A DNA stretch of 64,000 nucleotides from Gammaproteobacteria bacterium (GTDB taxonomy: Bacteria; Pseudomonadota; Gammaproteobacteria; Steroidobacterales; Rariloculaceae), in the NCBI GenBank assembly GCA_017577365.1, contig PKRJ01000012.1, positions 1-64,000 on the forward strand, in the 5' to 3' direction. Shown here piece by piece: positions 17,128-25,200 of the stretch. A model generated the notes under the pieces. That model did not search any database and had not been told where the DNA came from. It saw nothing but the letters and a program-made list of their open reading frames with translations. Within the stretch, counting starts at the first letter, position 1. Each line of letters starts with the position of its first letter. The position numbers and the translations under genes were made by a program.

Positions 17128-18657
17128 TCAGCGTCGATCGAGCCGACGAAGCGGTCTTACGGCCGGCCCGTTCAGGATCTCACCGCGAACGTCGAACCGC
17201 GAGCCGTGGCAGTGACAGTCGAAGCTGCTTTCGGCGATGTTCCAACGCAGTCGGCACCCCATATGGGTGCAGCGCGCGTCGAAAAGGTGCACCTCGCCGT
17301 CCTGATCGCGGTAAGCTGCGGCGGCCTTGCCGCTCACGCTGACGATCGCGCCCTCGCCGCGCCGGAGCGAACCCGGCTCCCGCGGCGGCGCCTGCTCGAT
17401 TCTCTCGGCGAGCCATCCTGCCGCCACCGCAACATTCTTGCGTACGAGCGAACGCGCTCCACCGCGCCAGCCGATACGACGAGAATCGTAAAGCGGTGCC
17501 CAATCGTTGTCCCGGCCGGCGATCGCGTCGGTCAGTATCATCGCCGCCGCCGTGCCAGCCGTGATGCCCCATGCATTGAAGCCCGTCGCGACGCGGATCC
17601 GCGTGATTCCCGGGACGAGCGGACCGACGAAAGGTATGCGGTCCGCGGCATAGTAATCCTGATTTCCCCATCGAAACGTCGGCGCCGCCGTGCCGAAGCG
17701 CTCGGCGGCGAACGTCTCGAGCTCCATGAGACGTTGCACGGTATCCGCGGCCGCAGTCGGGAAAGCTTCACCGACCACGATGAGAAGACGCTCGTTCTCG
17801 GTCCACGGCGCGGTGCGGAACGAACGCGTCGGTGAGTCTGCGCTGATGAACATCCCGGCCGGAACGCGTGCGGCGGGAACGGTTGCGGCGATCGCCATGT
17901 GGCGGTACGGGAACACGCGGGCGAAGTAACCTCCCCGATCGAGGAACGGGATATTCGTCGCGATCACGACGTGGTCCGCGCGAATCTCGCCGCGACGCGT
18001 GACGACGGTGCACGGGCTGCCCCGCTCGACGTCGATCGCACGCGTCGCTTCGTGAATGACGCCGCCCTTCGCAACGAAATCCGCGACCAGGCCTTCGAGA
18101 TAACGCACCGGATCGAATTGCGCCTGCTCATCGAAACGGACCGCGGCATGCACTTCGAACGGGAAACGGCCGTCGCCGCGCACGAAAGTCGCCGGAAGCC
18201 CGGCCCGAGCCGCGGCCTCGGCTTCACGCTCGACGGAAGGGACCTGCGCCGCGCCCTCCGCGTACACGTACGCGGGGCGGCGCTCGAAGCCGCAATCGAT
18301 GCCGAGCGTGTCGACTTGCCGCTCGATCCATTCGCGGGCGGCCTGATTCGATCGGGCATAGCGAAGCGCCGCTTCTCGGCCGTGCCGCTGCTCGAGCTCG
18401 TGATAGACGAGTCCGTGCTGAGACGTGATCTTCGCCGTGCTGCCGCCCGTCACGCCATGGCCGACCCGCGAAGCCTCGAGGAGCGCGACGGAGCGGCCCG
18501 CACGCTGAAGCATCAGCGCCGTCGTTACGCCGACGATTCCGCCGCCGACGACCGCGACCTCCGCACGCTCGTCGCCTTCGAGGGGCGCCGCGAGCGGACG
18601 CTCGGGCACCGACGCGAGCCAGCACGACTTGCCGGTCGCCCTCTCCGTCTCGGTCAT
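17128..18657 (-). CDS. FAD-dependent (DadA-type) oxidoreductase fused to a C-terminal Rieske [2Fe-2S] domain
   Basis: 509 residues. The FAD-binding motif VVGGGIVGVTTALMLQRAG is at 37-55; the DAO-like domain ends with GFNAWGITAGTAAAMIL. A Rieske domain follows: ligands Cys463, His465, Cys481 and His484, plus Cys468 and Cys483 placed like the disulfide pair of cytochrome bc1 Rieske proteins. The family oxidises amine-like substrates and may pass electrons out through the cluster; the substrate is unknown. The start at 18657 (MTETE) rather than 18696 is supported by the -24/-12 match, which overlaps the longer frame. Confidence 0.9.
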   Translation of the reverse strand: MTETERATGKSCWLASVPERPLAAPLEGDERAEVAVVGGGIVGVTTALMLQRAGRSVALLEASRVGHGVTGGSTAKITSQHGLVYHELEQRHGREAALRYARSNQAAREWIERQVDTLGIDCGFERRPAYVYAEGAAQVPSVEREAEAAARAGLPATFVRGDGRFPFEVHAAVRFDEQAQFDPVRYLEGLVADFVAKGGVIHEATRAIDVERGSPCTVVTRRGEIRADHVVIATNIPFLDRGGYFARVFPYRHMAIAATVPAARVPAGMFISADSPTRSFRTAPWTENERLLIVVGEAFPTAAADTVQRLMELETFAAERFGTAAPTFRWGNQDYYAADRIPFVGPLVPGITRIRVATGFNAWGITAGTAAAMILTDAIAGRDNDWAPLYDSRRIGWRGGARSLVRKNVAVAAGWLAERIEQAPPREPGSLRRGEGAIVSVSGKAAAAYRDQDGEVHLFDARCTHMGCRLRWNIAESSFDCHCHGSRFDVRGEILNGPAVRPLRRLDRR

Positions 18658-18691
18658 CGATGTTCTCGCCGCGAAATCCCGGCCGAGCCCG

Positions 18692-18707
18692 AGCAAGCTT
18701 TATGCCA
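18692..18707 (-). promoter_or_regulatory. Sigma-54 (-24/-12) promoter for the FAD/Rieske-phosphoesterase operon
   Basis: Minus-strand TGGCATAAAGCTTGCT fits the RpoN consensus with exact GG-N10-GC spacing, 35 bases before the ATG at 18657. It is divergent from the site at 18816-18831. Confidence 0.78.
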
Positions 18708-18815
18708 CGGGCCGTACTCGGTGGCATGAAAAAAAAAGCGGACGCCGGGCCGCACTGCAAGAATCTCGGTAGCGTCTCTAATCACTAGTTCTGCGTCGAC
18801 CCGGCCTCGGCCGCG

Positions 18816-18831
18816 AGGCATGGTTCTTGCA
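18816..18831 (+). promoter_or_regulatory. Sigma-54 (-24/-12) promoter for the DUF1496-like gene
   Basis: Plus-strand AGGCATGGTTCTTGCA keeps GG and GC ten bases apart and lies 48 bases before the ATG at 18879. About 110 bases separate it from the divergent site at 18692-18707; that stretch contains an A9 run near 18727. Confidence 0.72.
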
Positions 18832-18878
18832 CCCGGGGCGGACGATTCCCGCACGACAACCAAACGACGGAGGGTGGC

Positions 18879-19103
18879 ATGGCCAGCACACCGATCGATC
18901 TCGGCGCACAAGACCCGGAGCTCAAGAATTCGCCGATCGCGTGGGAAACGGACGAAGACACCGAGGCGCTGCGCGAATCGATCGCAGGCGATGCCCTCTG
19001 CTATTACAACGGAAGCGCGTTCTCACACGGAGAGCTCGTGCGCAGCGGCACGACGGTTCTTCGTTGCGATCGCGGTATCTGGATACCCGAGTCGATCGAC
19101 TGA
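18879..19103 (+). CDS. Small DUF1496-like protein
   Basis: 74 residues. The C-terminal half CYYNGSAFSHGELVRSGTT followed by LRCDRGIWIP resembles the DUF1496 pattern (Cys-Tyr-Tyr-x-Gly, then Gly, Val, Cys, Trp). A strong GGAGG precedes the ATG. The N-terminal half is acidic and has no signal peptide. Function is unknown. It has its own sigma-54-type promoter, so it is likely expressed with the rest of that set. It ends four bases before the convergent CNNM gene stop. Confidence 0.75.
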   Translation: MASTPIDLGAQDPELKNSPIAWETDEDTEALRESIAGDALCYYNGSAFSHGELVRSGTTVLRCDRGIWIPESID

Positions 19104-19107
19104 GGCG

Positions 19108-20415
19108 CTACTCCGACGGGTTCGTCTCGGCAGCTTCGTTCGGCACGAACAGGACCTTGTCGATCCGGTTCCCGTCCATGTCGACGATCTCGAAGCGGCC
19201 GTTCGCCGTGACGAAATGGTCGCCGACGGCGGGCACGCGCTCGAGTCGGTGTAGCACGTAGCCCGCGACCGTCGCGAAATCGCCGTTCTCGCGCAGCCCG
19301 TGCAGGCGCAGCCGATCCTCGAACTCGTCGATCGGATAGCCGCCGTCGACGAGCCACGAGCCGTCCGATCGCCTCACGAGGCCGCGCTCGGGCTCCTCTC
19401 CCACTTCCGGAAGCTCGCCGGTGATGGCCTCGAGAATATCGCCTAGCGTGACGACCCCCTCCGTCGTGCCGTACTCGTCGACGACGATCGCCATGTGTAC
19501 GCCCTCGGTCCGGAACAGATCGAGCAGCTTCAGAACCTCGACGCCTTCCGGCACGACGAGCGGCGGCCGCATGTAGTCCGCAAGACGGATCTTCTCGCCT
19601 TTGAGCAGCGCCGGCGCGAGATCCTTCACCTGGACGATTCCGACGGGCTGATCGATCGTCTCGCGGCAGACCGGGAAACGCGACGCACGATGCTCCGCGA
19701 GCTGCTCGGCGATCTCCTCCGGCGTCGCGCTCACTTCCAGCCACGCGACGTCCTGGCGCGGGGTCATGATCGCGCGTACCTTGCGGTCCGCGAGGCGAAG
19801 CACGCCTTCGATCATCTCACGCTCGGTCGCGAGAAAGACGCCTGCACGCGTGCCCTCCGCGATCAGCATGCGCACCTCCTCCTCGGTCACGGTGGTCTCC
19901 GGCGCCGGGCGAAGCGGCAGAACGCGCATCACGCCTTCCGTCGACCGCTTCAAGACCCACACGACCGGAGCCGCGATGCGGGCGAGCCAATGCATGAGCG
20001 GGGCGACGAGCATGGCGATGCGCTCCGGTCGGCGCATCGCGATGCGCTTCGGCACGAGCTCGCCGATGATCAGCGTCGTGTAGGTCGTGACGACGACGAT
20101 CGTGCCGAGCGCGAGCGGCTCGGCGTACGCGCGGATCGGCGCCCAGCGGCCGAGCCACTCCGCGACTTCGCTGCCGAGCGCGACACCGCCGAACGCGCCG
20201 GCCAGAATGCCGACGAGCGTGATCCCGACCTGCACCGTCGAGAGGAATGCCGTCGGATCCTCGGTGAGCCGAAGGGCTGCACGCGCGCCGCGCACTCGAC
20301 GCGCGGCGAGGCTTTCGAGACGGCTCTTGCGGGAGGAGACGACCGCGAGCTCGGACATCGCGAACAGACCGTTCAACGCGATGAGCCCGAGGACGATGGC
20401 GATGTCGATCAGCAT
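19108..20415 (-). CDS. CNNM/CorC-HlyC family membrane protein with CBS pair
   Basis: 435 residues. An N-terminal CNNM domain with about four transmembrane segments (MLIDIAIVLGLIALNGLFAMSE; VGITLVGILAGAFGGVALG; TIVVVTTYTTLIIGELVPKRIA) is followed by two CBS domains (about 205-330, with MTPRQDVAWL and VVDEYGTTEGVVTLGDIL) and a C-terminal CorC_HlyC domain. Relatives take part in Mg2+ or Co2+ handling; 'hemolysin' names are historical. Inner membrane. Monocistronic by position. Confidence 0.9.
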   Translation of the reverse strand: MLIDIAIVLGLIALNGLFAMSELAVVSSRKSRLESLAARRVRGARAALRLTEDPTAFLSTVQVGITLVGILAGAFGGVALGSEVAEWLGRWAPIRAYAEPLALGTIVVVTTYTTLIIGELVPKRIAMRRPERIAMLVAPLMHWLARIAAPVVWVLKRSTEGVMRVLPLRPAPETTVTEEEVRMLIAEGTRAGVFLATEREMIEGVLRLADRKVRAIMTPRQDVAWLEVSATPEEIAEQLAEHRASRFPVCRETIDQPVGIVQVKDLAPALLKGEKIRLADYMRPPLVVPEGVEVLKLLDLFRTEGVHMAIVVDEYGTTEGVVTLGDILEAITGELPEVGEEPERGLVRRSDGSWLVDGGYPIDEFEDRLRLHGLRENGDFATVAGYVLHRLERVPAVGDHFVTANGRFEIVDMDGNRIDKVLFVPNEAAETNPSE

Positions 20416-20613
20416 GTTCGGCTCGAAGTCAGGAAATTTCAGGTCATTATCGCCCGACCACCGAGGCGACGCGGGCGCCGATGATATATAGTCGCCGCGA
20501 CGAAGTGCCCGCTCAGCCGCGATCGGCGAGCTCCGTCGACGCTCGGGAGGAACGAGACGCCGCGCGGCGGGCCGGGCGGACCCGGCCGTCTGACGAGCGC
20601 CGAGTCGCGCCTC

Positions 20614-20619
20614 TATACT
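20614..20619 (+). promoter_or_regulatory. -10 box upstream of the DUF2868/DUF3482 pair
   Basis: TATACT lies 28 bases before the ATG at 20647. No convincing -35 box is visible. The same hexamer recurs before several other genes of the window. Confidence 0.4.
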
Positions 20620-20646
20620 TCCGGCCGCGACCCCCCCGGGGTGCCG

Positions 20647-22110
20647 ATGACATCAGCTCGAGATTTCGATAGCACGCTCTTCGAGGACGCCGTCGACGTG
20701 CCGACATGGCTCGAGGCCGACCGGTCGACGCCGCTCGCCGAGCGCCGTCGAAGGGACCGCGAGATCGCGCTCTCGATCGAGGCGCATGACCCGGTCGAGC
20801 GCGTGCGCGCCTGGTGGCGCCGGCTCGACACGCCCGACCGGCCGGAGGCCGGACGCCGTCTCGCCAACGCAAGACGCCTCGCGACGTTCGTGATGCTGAT
20901 CGTGGGCGCGCTGGGCGGAGCGACCGTCGCGCTTGCGGCCTTTCGGTACGACGGCACGCACCCGGTCAACGTCGTGCGGCTGCTCGCGTTGCTCGTCTTG
21001 CCGCAAGTCGTGCTCGTCGCGCTGACGCTGCTGATGATGCCCCCGCGGGTACCTGGTCTAAAGCTCGTGCAGGACGCGCTTGCGACGCTCAATCCCGGCT
21101 CGATCGCGGCGGCGATCGTTCGCCGCGTCGCGCGAGATCTCGAGGATCTGCCGCAGCTCTCCGGCGCCGGCCGCCCGGCATCGCGGCGCTACGCGAAATG
21201 GCAGCTGCTCGCGTGGTCGCAGGCCGCCGCGGTCGCGTTCAACGCCGCGGCGCTCGCGACCGCGTTCCTGCTGATCACGTTCACGGATCTCGCGTTCGGC
21301 TGGAGCACGACGCTTGCGATCGATGCGTCGCTGGTCGCGCGAATCGTCGAGATCATCGCGTGGCCTTGGCGCGAGATCTTTCCCGACGCCGTGCCGGGCC
21401 TTCCGTTGATCGAGCAATCGCGGTTCTTTCGCCTCGAAGGCACGAGCAGCCTCGGCACGAACGCTTCTCGCGAGCTCGGCGGATGGTGGTCGTTCACCGT
21501 GCTCGCGATCGCGTGCTATGGGCTCGTGCCGCGCTTCGCTCTGCTTGCGCTCGCATCCTGGCGCTTGCGCGCGGCGACGCGCGCGCTGCTCGTCGACGAC
21601 CCGCGCGTGACCGCGCTGCTCGACCGAATGGAGGCCCCGGCGATCGAGACCGCCGCGGCCGAAGCCGGCGCAGACGCGCCCGAGACCGGGCCGGCGGCGC
21701 CGCGCACGCCGCCTCCGCTCGGCGGTCAGGCCCGCGGCGTGATCTGGAGTCGAGGCATCACGGAAGACGCCGCACGCCGTTGCGCGCGCGAGCGGCTCGG
21801 GCTCGAGCTCGCGCAGGTCGTCGCGGCCGGCGACAGCCCGAACCTCGACGCCGACCGCCGCGCCGCCGAACGCATCGCGAACGGCGCGGGCCCCCTCGTG
21901 GTGTTCACGCCGGCGTGGGAGCCGCCGCTGCTCGAGTTTCTCGACTTCGTCTCCGCCCTGCGCAAGCACGCGGGTCCCGACGCGTCGATCGTCGTGATGC
22001 CGATCGGCGAAGCCGACGAGCCGGTCGGCGACATCGAAAGAGAAACGTGGGCGCGCGCGGTCGGGAAGCTCGCCGATCCCAGGGTCTACGTCGAGACGGC
22101 GTCGGCATGA
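20647..22110 (+). CDS. DUF2868 membrane protein
   Basis: 487 residues. Membrane segments are visible near 83-101 (ATFVMLIVGALGGATVALAA), 113-136 (VRLLALLVLPQVVLVALTLLMM), 212-235 and 287-306; a soluble C-terminal part rich in Ala and Pro follows. DUF2868 has no known activity. A GTG two codons earlier (20641) is an alternative start. Its stop overlaps the GTPase start as ATGA, so the two are translationally coupled, which fits a membrane partner of the GTPase. Confidence 0.82.
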   Translation: MTSARDFDSTLFEDAVDVPTWLEADRSTPLAERRRRDREIALSIEAHDPVERVRAWWRRLDTPDRPEAGRRLANARRLATFVMLIVGALGGATVALAAFRYDGTHPVNVVRLLALLVLPQVVLVALTLLMMPPRVPGLKLVQDALATLNPGSIAAAIVRRVARDLEDLPQLSGAGRPASRRYAKWQLLAWSQAAAVAFNAAALATAFLLITFTDLAFGWSTTLAIDASLVARIVEIIAWPWREIFPDAVPGLPLIEQSRFFRLEGTSSLGTNASRELGGWWSFTVLAIACYGLVPRFALLALASWRLRAATRALLVDDPRVTALLDRMEAPAIETAAAEAGADAPETGPAAPRTPPPLGGQARGVIWSRGITEDAARRCARERLGLELAQVVAAGDSPNLDADRRAAERIANGAGPLVVFTPAWEPPLLEFLDFVSALRKHAGPDASIVVMPIGEADEPVGDIERETWARAVGKLADPRVYVETASA

Positions 22111-23492
22111 GTCACCCGAAATTCGCGATCGTCGGCCACCCGAACAAGGGCAAGAGCAGCATCGTCGCGACGCTCGCGGAGGACGATACCGTCGCGATCT
22201 CGCCCGAGCCCGGCACGACGACGCGGGCTCGGGCGTATCCGATGCGTCTCGACGGCGAGATCCTGTACGAGCTCGTCGACACGCCGGGCTTTCAGCGCGC
22301 GCGCGAGGTGCTCGAATGGCTCGAGCGTCACGATCGCGGCGCCGGCCGACGTGCCGACGTCGTCCGCGAGTTTCTCCGCGAGCACGCCGACGATCGTCGC
22401 TTTCACGACGAGCGCGAGCTCCTGACGCCGATCATGGACGGCGCGGGAATCCTGTACGTCGTCGACGGCAGCCGCCCGTACGGCCGGCAGTACGAGGCGG
22501 AGATGGAAATCCTGCGTTGGACGGGTCGGCCGCGGATGGCGCTGATCAACCTGATCGGCACCGGCGATCACGTCGAGGAGTGGCGCGCCGCGCTATCGCA
22601 GTACTTCTCGCTCGTGCGCGTATTCGACGCGGTGCGCGCGGACTTCTCGAAGCGGATCGAGCTGCTGCGCGCATTCGGCGCAATCGACGAATCCTGGGCG
22701 CCGGCGCTCAATCGCGCGGCCGACGCGTTGATGGCCGAACGCGAGCGCCGCAAGCGGCGCGCCGCGCACGAGATCGTCGTGCTCCTCGAGACCGCGTTGG
22801 CCGCGACCGTGACGCTGCCCCTTCGCGGCCACGAGCCGGATCCGGAAGCCGAAAGGCGCGGACGCGAGCGGCTGCGCGATATCGTCCGCGATGCCGAGCG
22901 CAGCGAGCGGCGCGCGGTGCAGGATATCTATCACCATCCCGGTCTCGAAGCGCGCGAAACGTCCGAGTCCTTCCTCGCCGAGGATGTTTTCTCGAAACGC
23001 AGCTTCAGCATCTTCGGGCTTTCGCCGGCGCAGCTCGCGCTGACCGGCGCGGCGTCGGGGGCGGTCGCGGGCGGCGTGATCGATGCCGCGCTCGGCGGCG
23101 CCTCGCTGCTTCTGGGCGCGGGGATCGGCGCCGCGATCGGCGCATTCGGCGCGCTCGCGGGCGCGGACCGTCTCGCGAAAGTGCGCGTCCTCGGCCAGCC
23201 CCTCGGCGGCTTCGAGCTCAAGGTCGGTCCGATCCAGGACCCGAACTTGCCGTGGGTCATTCTCGGCCGCGCACTGCTGCACGTGCGGCTCGTCGCCGAG
23301 CGCAATCATGCGCGGCGGGAAGTGCTCGTCGTGGACGCGGCCGGCAGCGGGCATCTGGCAGACTCGATCGATGCCCCGCGGCGGCGGGAGCTCGAGAAGC
23401 TGTTTCGCAAATTGCGTTCCGAGCGGGCGCTCGAGGCCGGCGAGCGCCGCCGGCTCGTCGAGATCGTCGCGACGCTGATCGACACCCCTTGA
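22107..23492 (+). CDS. DUF3482 GTPase
   Basis: 461 residues. G1 is GHPNKGKS (10-17), followed by a T-rich switch I (PGTTTRARAYP) and G3 DTPGFQ. The usual NKxD G4 motif is not evident where expected (ALINLIGTGD), so nucleotide preference is uncertain. The C-terminal half has a glycine-rich hydrophobic hairpin (GAASGAVAGGVIDAALGGAS to GAAIGAFGALAGA), suggesting membrane insertion or a pore-like element. It is translationally coupled to DUF2868 and lies 138 bases before a dynamin-like GTPase. Confidence 0.85.
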   Translation: MSHPKFAIVGHPNKGKSSIVATLAEDDTVAISPEPGTTTRARAYPMRLDGEILYELVDTPGFQRAREVLEWLERHDRGAGRRADVVREFLREHADDRRFHDERELLTPIMDGAGILYVVDGSRPYGRQYEAEMEILRWTGRPRMALINLIGTGDHVEEWRAALSQYFSLVRVFDAVRADFSKRIELLRAFGAIDESWAPALNRAADALMAERERRKRRAAHEIVVLLETALAATVTLPLRGHEPDPEAERRGRERLRDIVRDAERSERRAVQDIYHHPGLEARETSESFLAEDVFSKRSFSIFGLSPAQLALTGAASGAVAGGVIDAALGGASLLLGAGIGAAIGAFGALAGADRLAKVRVLGQPLGGFELKVGPIQDPNLPWVILGRALLHVRLVAERNHARREVLVVDAAGSGHLADSIDAPRRRELEKLFRKLRSERALEAGERRRLVEIVATLIDTP

Positions 23493-23577
23493 TCCGCGCG
23501 CCGCACGGCGCGTGCAACGGCAGCCGGGATCGTTGCCTATTCGCATACTGCGCCCGGCGCCGACGGGCGGCGGACGC

Positions 23578-23583
23578 TATACT
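23578..23583 (+). promoter_or_regulatory. -10 box upstream of the dynamin-like gene
   Basis: TATACT lies 47 bases before the ATG at 23631, inside a 138-base gap. A GGGAGG ribosome-binding site follows at the right distance from the start. No clear -35 hexamer. Confidence 0.4.
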
Positions 23584-23630
23584 GGCTCGGGGCGCGGGTC
23601 CGACCCGTTTTCGCTGACCAGGGAGGTTGA

Positions 23631-25103
23631 ATGCCCGAAACTACGCCGTTCGCGCTGAAGGAGCATCTCGACAGGCTCACGGCGCATCTCGAGCGCGAGA
23701 ATCCGGATCTGCTCGATGTCGTGCGCGGCTTCCGCAGCCTCGACATCGTCGCATACCGGCTCGGGCTGCTCGATCGGGACGAGTCGTTCGCGATGCAGGT
23801 CACGTGGTGGCCGCTGATCAGCGTGCTCGGCACGTTCTCCTCGGGCAAGTCGACCTTCATCAACCGCTTTCTCGGTCGCAAGATTCAGGCCACGGGCAAT
23901 CAGGCGGTCGACGACAAGTTCACGGTGATCTGCTACGGACGCGAAGGCGCGCCGCGGGTCCTGCCCGCGCTCGCGCTCGACAGCGACCCGCGTTTTCCGT
24001 TCTACAACATCAGCCGCGAGATCGACGAGGTCGCGCCCGGCGCAGGCGCGCGCCTCGATTCGTATCTGCAGCTGAAGACCTGCGACAGCGAAGCGATCCG
24101 CGGCCGCATTCTCATCGACTCGCCGGGCTTCGACGCCGACGCGCAGCGCACCGAGACGCTCCGGATCACGGATTACATCATCGATCTCTCCGATCTCGTG
24201 CTCGTCTTCTTCGACGCGCGTCATCCGGAGCCCGGCGCGATGCGCGATACGCTCGAGTACCTCGTCGCCGGACCGCTGAAGCGGCCGGATTTCAACAAAT
24301 TCCTGTACATCCTGAATCAGATCGACAATGCCGCGCGGGAGGACAATCCGGAGGAGGTTTTCGCCGCCTGGCAGCGCGCGCTCGCGCAGAAAGGGCTGAC
24401 GGCCGGCCGCTTCTACCGGATCTACGATCCGGAAGCCGCCATGCCGATCGAGGACGAAAGGATGCGCGAGCGCTTCGAGCGCAAGCGCGACGAGGATATG
24501 CGGGAGATTCTCGGCCGGATCGAGCGCCTCAACGTCGACCGGGCCTATCGCGTCGCCGGCATGCTCGAGCAGACCGCGGCGAAGATCCGCGATCAGATCG
24601 TTCCGAGAATCCGCGAGGCGAACCGCGAGTGGAAGCGACGCGTGCTGCGCACGGACCTGATCGCGCTCGTCGTCGTCGCGCTCGCGTTGCTGGGCTTGAG
24701 CACGCTCGTCGGCTGGTGGGACGGGCTGCGTTTCTCGCCGCCGTGGACGACGTTCGCCGCGGAGAATCCCGCCATCTTCTGGACGATCGTCGCCGTCGTC
24801 GCGGCGGCGATCGTGCTGCTCGTGCACCGCTGGTCGCGACGCTTCAGCGCTCGCGCCGTGGCCCGGCGCATCGAGCGCGACGCCGAGCTCGGCGAGCATG
24901 CGCCGCGGGTCGCGAAGGCGTTCTGGCGCAACGTCAAAGCGTGGCGGCCGTTCTTCATCGAGCGGCCGGTCGGTTGGACGGCGGGAACGCGTAAACGCAT
25001 CGAGCGCATCCTGACCGACGCGGACGCCGCGATCCAGAAGCTCAACGACCGCTATACCAACCCGTCGGGGACGGCCGATCTCGTGAAGCACGAGGCGGCC
25101 TAG
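23631..25103 (+). CDS. Membrane-anchored dynamin-like GTPase
   Basis: 490 residues. G1 is GTFSSGKS (67-74), within the LGTFSSGKSTFINRFLG pattern of dynamin/EHD GTPases; G3 is DSPGFD, G4 reads NQID. After the G domain come a charged helical stalk-like region (EDERMRERFERKRDEDMREIL), then two hydrophobic segments (about 345-360 and 382-398) and a basic helical C-terminus. Dynamin-like proteins remodel or fuse membranes by GTP-driven assembly. Length and the paired membrane segments fit a bacterial inner-membrane member. Role unknown. Confidence 0.82.
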   Translation: MPETTPFALKEHLDRLTAHLERENPDLLDVVRGFRSLDIVAYRLGLLDRDESFAMQVTWWPLISVLGTFSSGKSTFINRFLGRKIQATGNQAVDDKFTVICYGREGAPRVLPALALDSDPRFPFYNISREIDEVAPGAGARLDSYLQLKTCDSEAIRGRILIDSPGFDADAQRTETLRITDYIIDLSDLVLVFFDARHPEPGAMRDTLEYLVAGPLKRPDFNKFLYILNQIDNAAREDNPEEVFAAWQRALAQKGLTAGRFYRIYDPEAAMPIEDERMRERFERKRDEDMREILGRIERLNVDRAYRVAGMLEQTAAKIRDQIVPRIREANREWKRRVLRTDLIALVVVALALLGLSTLVGWWDGLRFSPPWTTFAAENPAIFWTIVAVVAAAIVLLVHRWSRRFSARAVARRIERDAELGEHAPRVAKAFWRNVKAWRPFFIERPVGWTAGTRKRIERILTDADAAIQKLNDRYTNPSGTADLVKHEAA

Positions 25104-25200
25104 CGCAAGACACGTATCCGGGCGAAGCCGCGCGTCGAGCGCGGCGGCGCATCGGTCGGCCCGCTACGCGCGGGCTTCGTGCAAGAGCACGGAGGACGAC

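Noticed and set aside
20814..22106. Upstream extension of the DUF3482 GTPase frame over DUF2868
   Set aside because: The translated extension is Arg-rich noise; the GTPase starts at 22107 with ATGA coupling.
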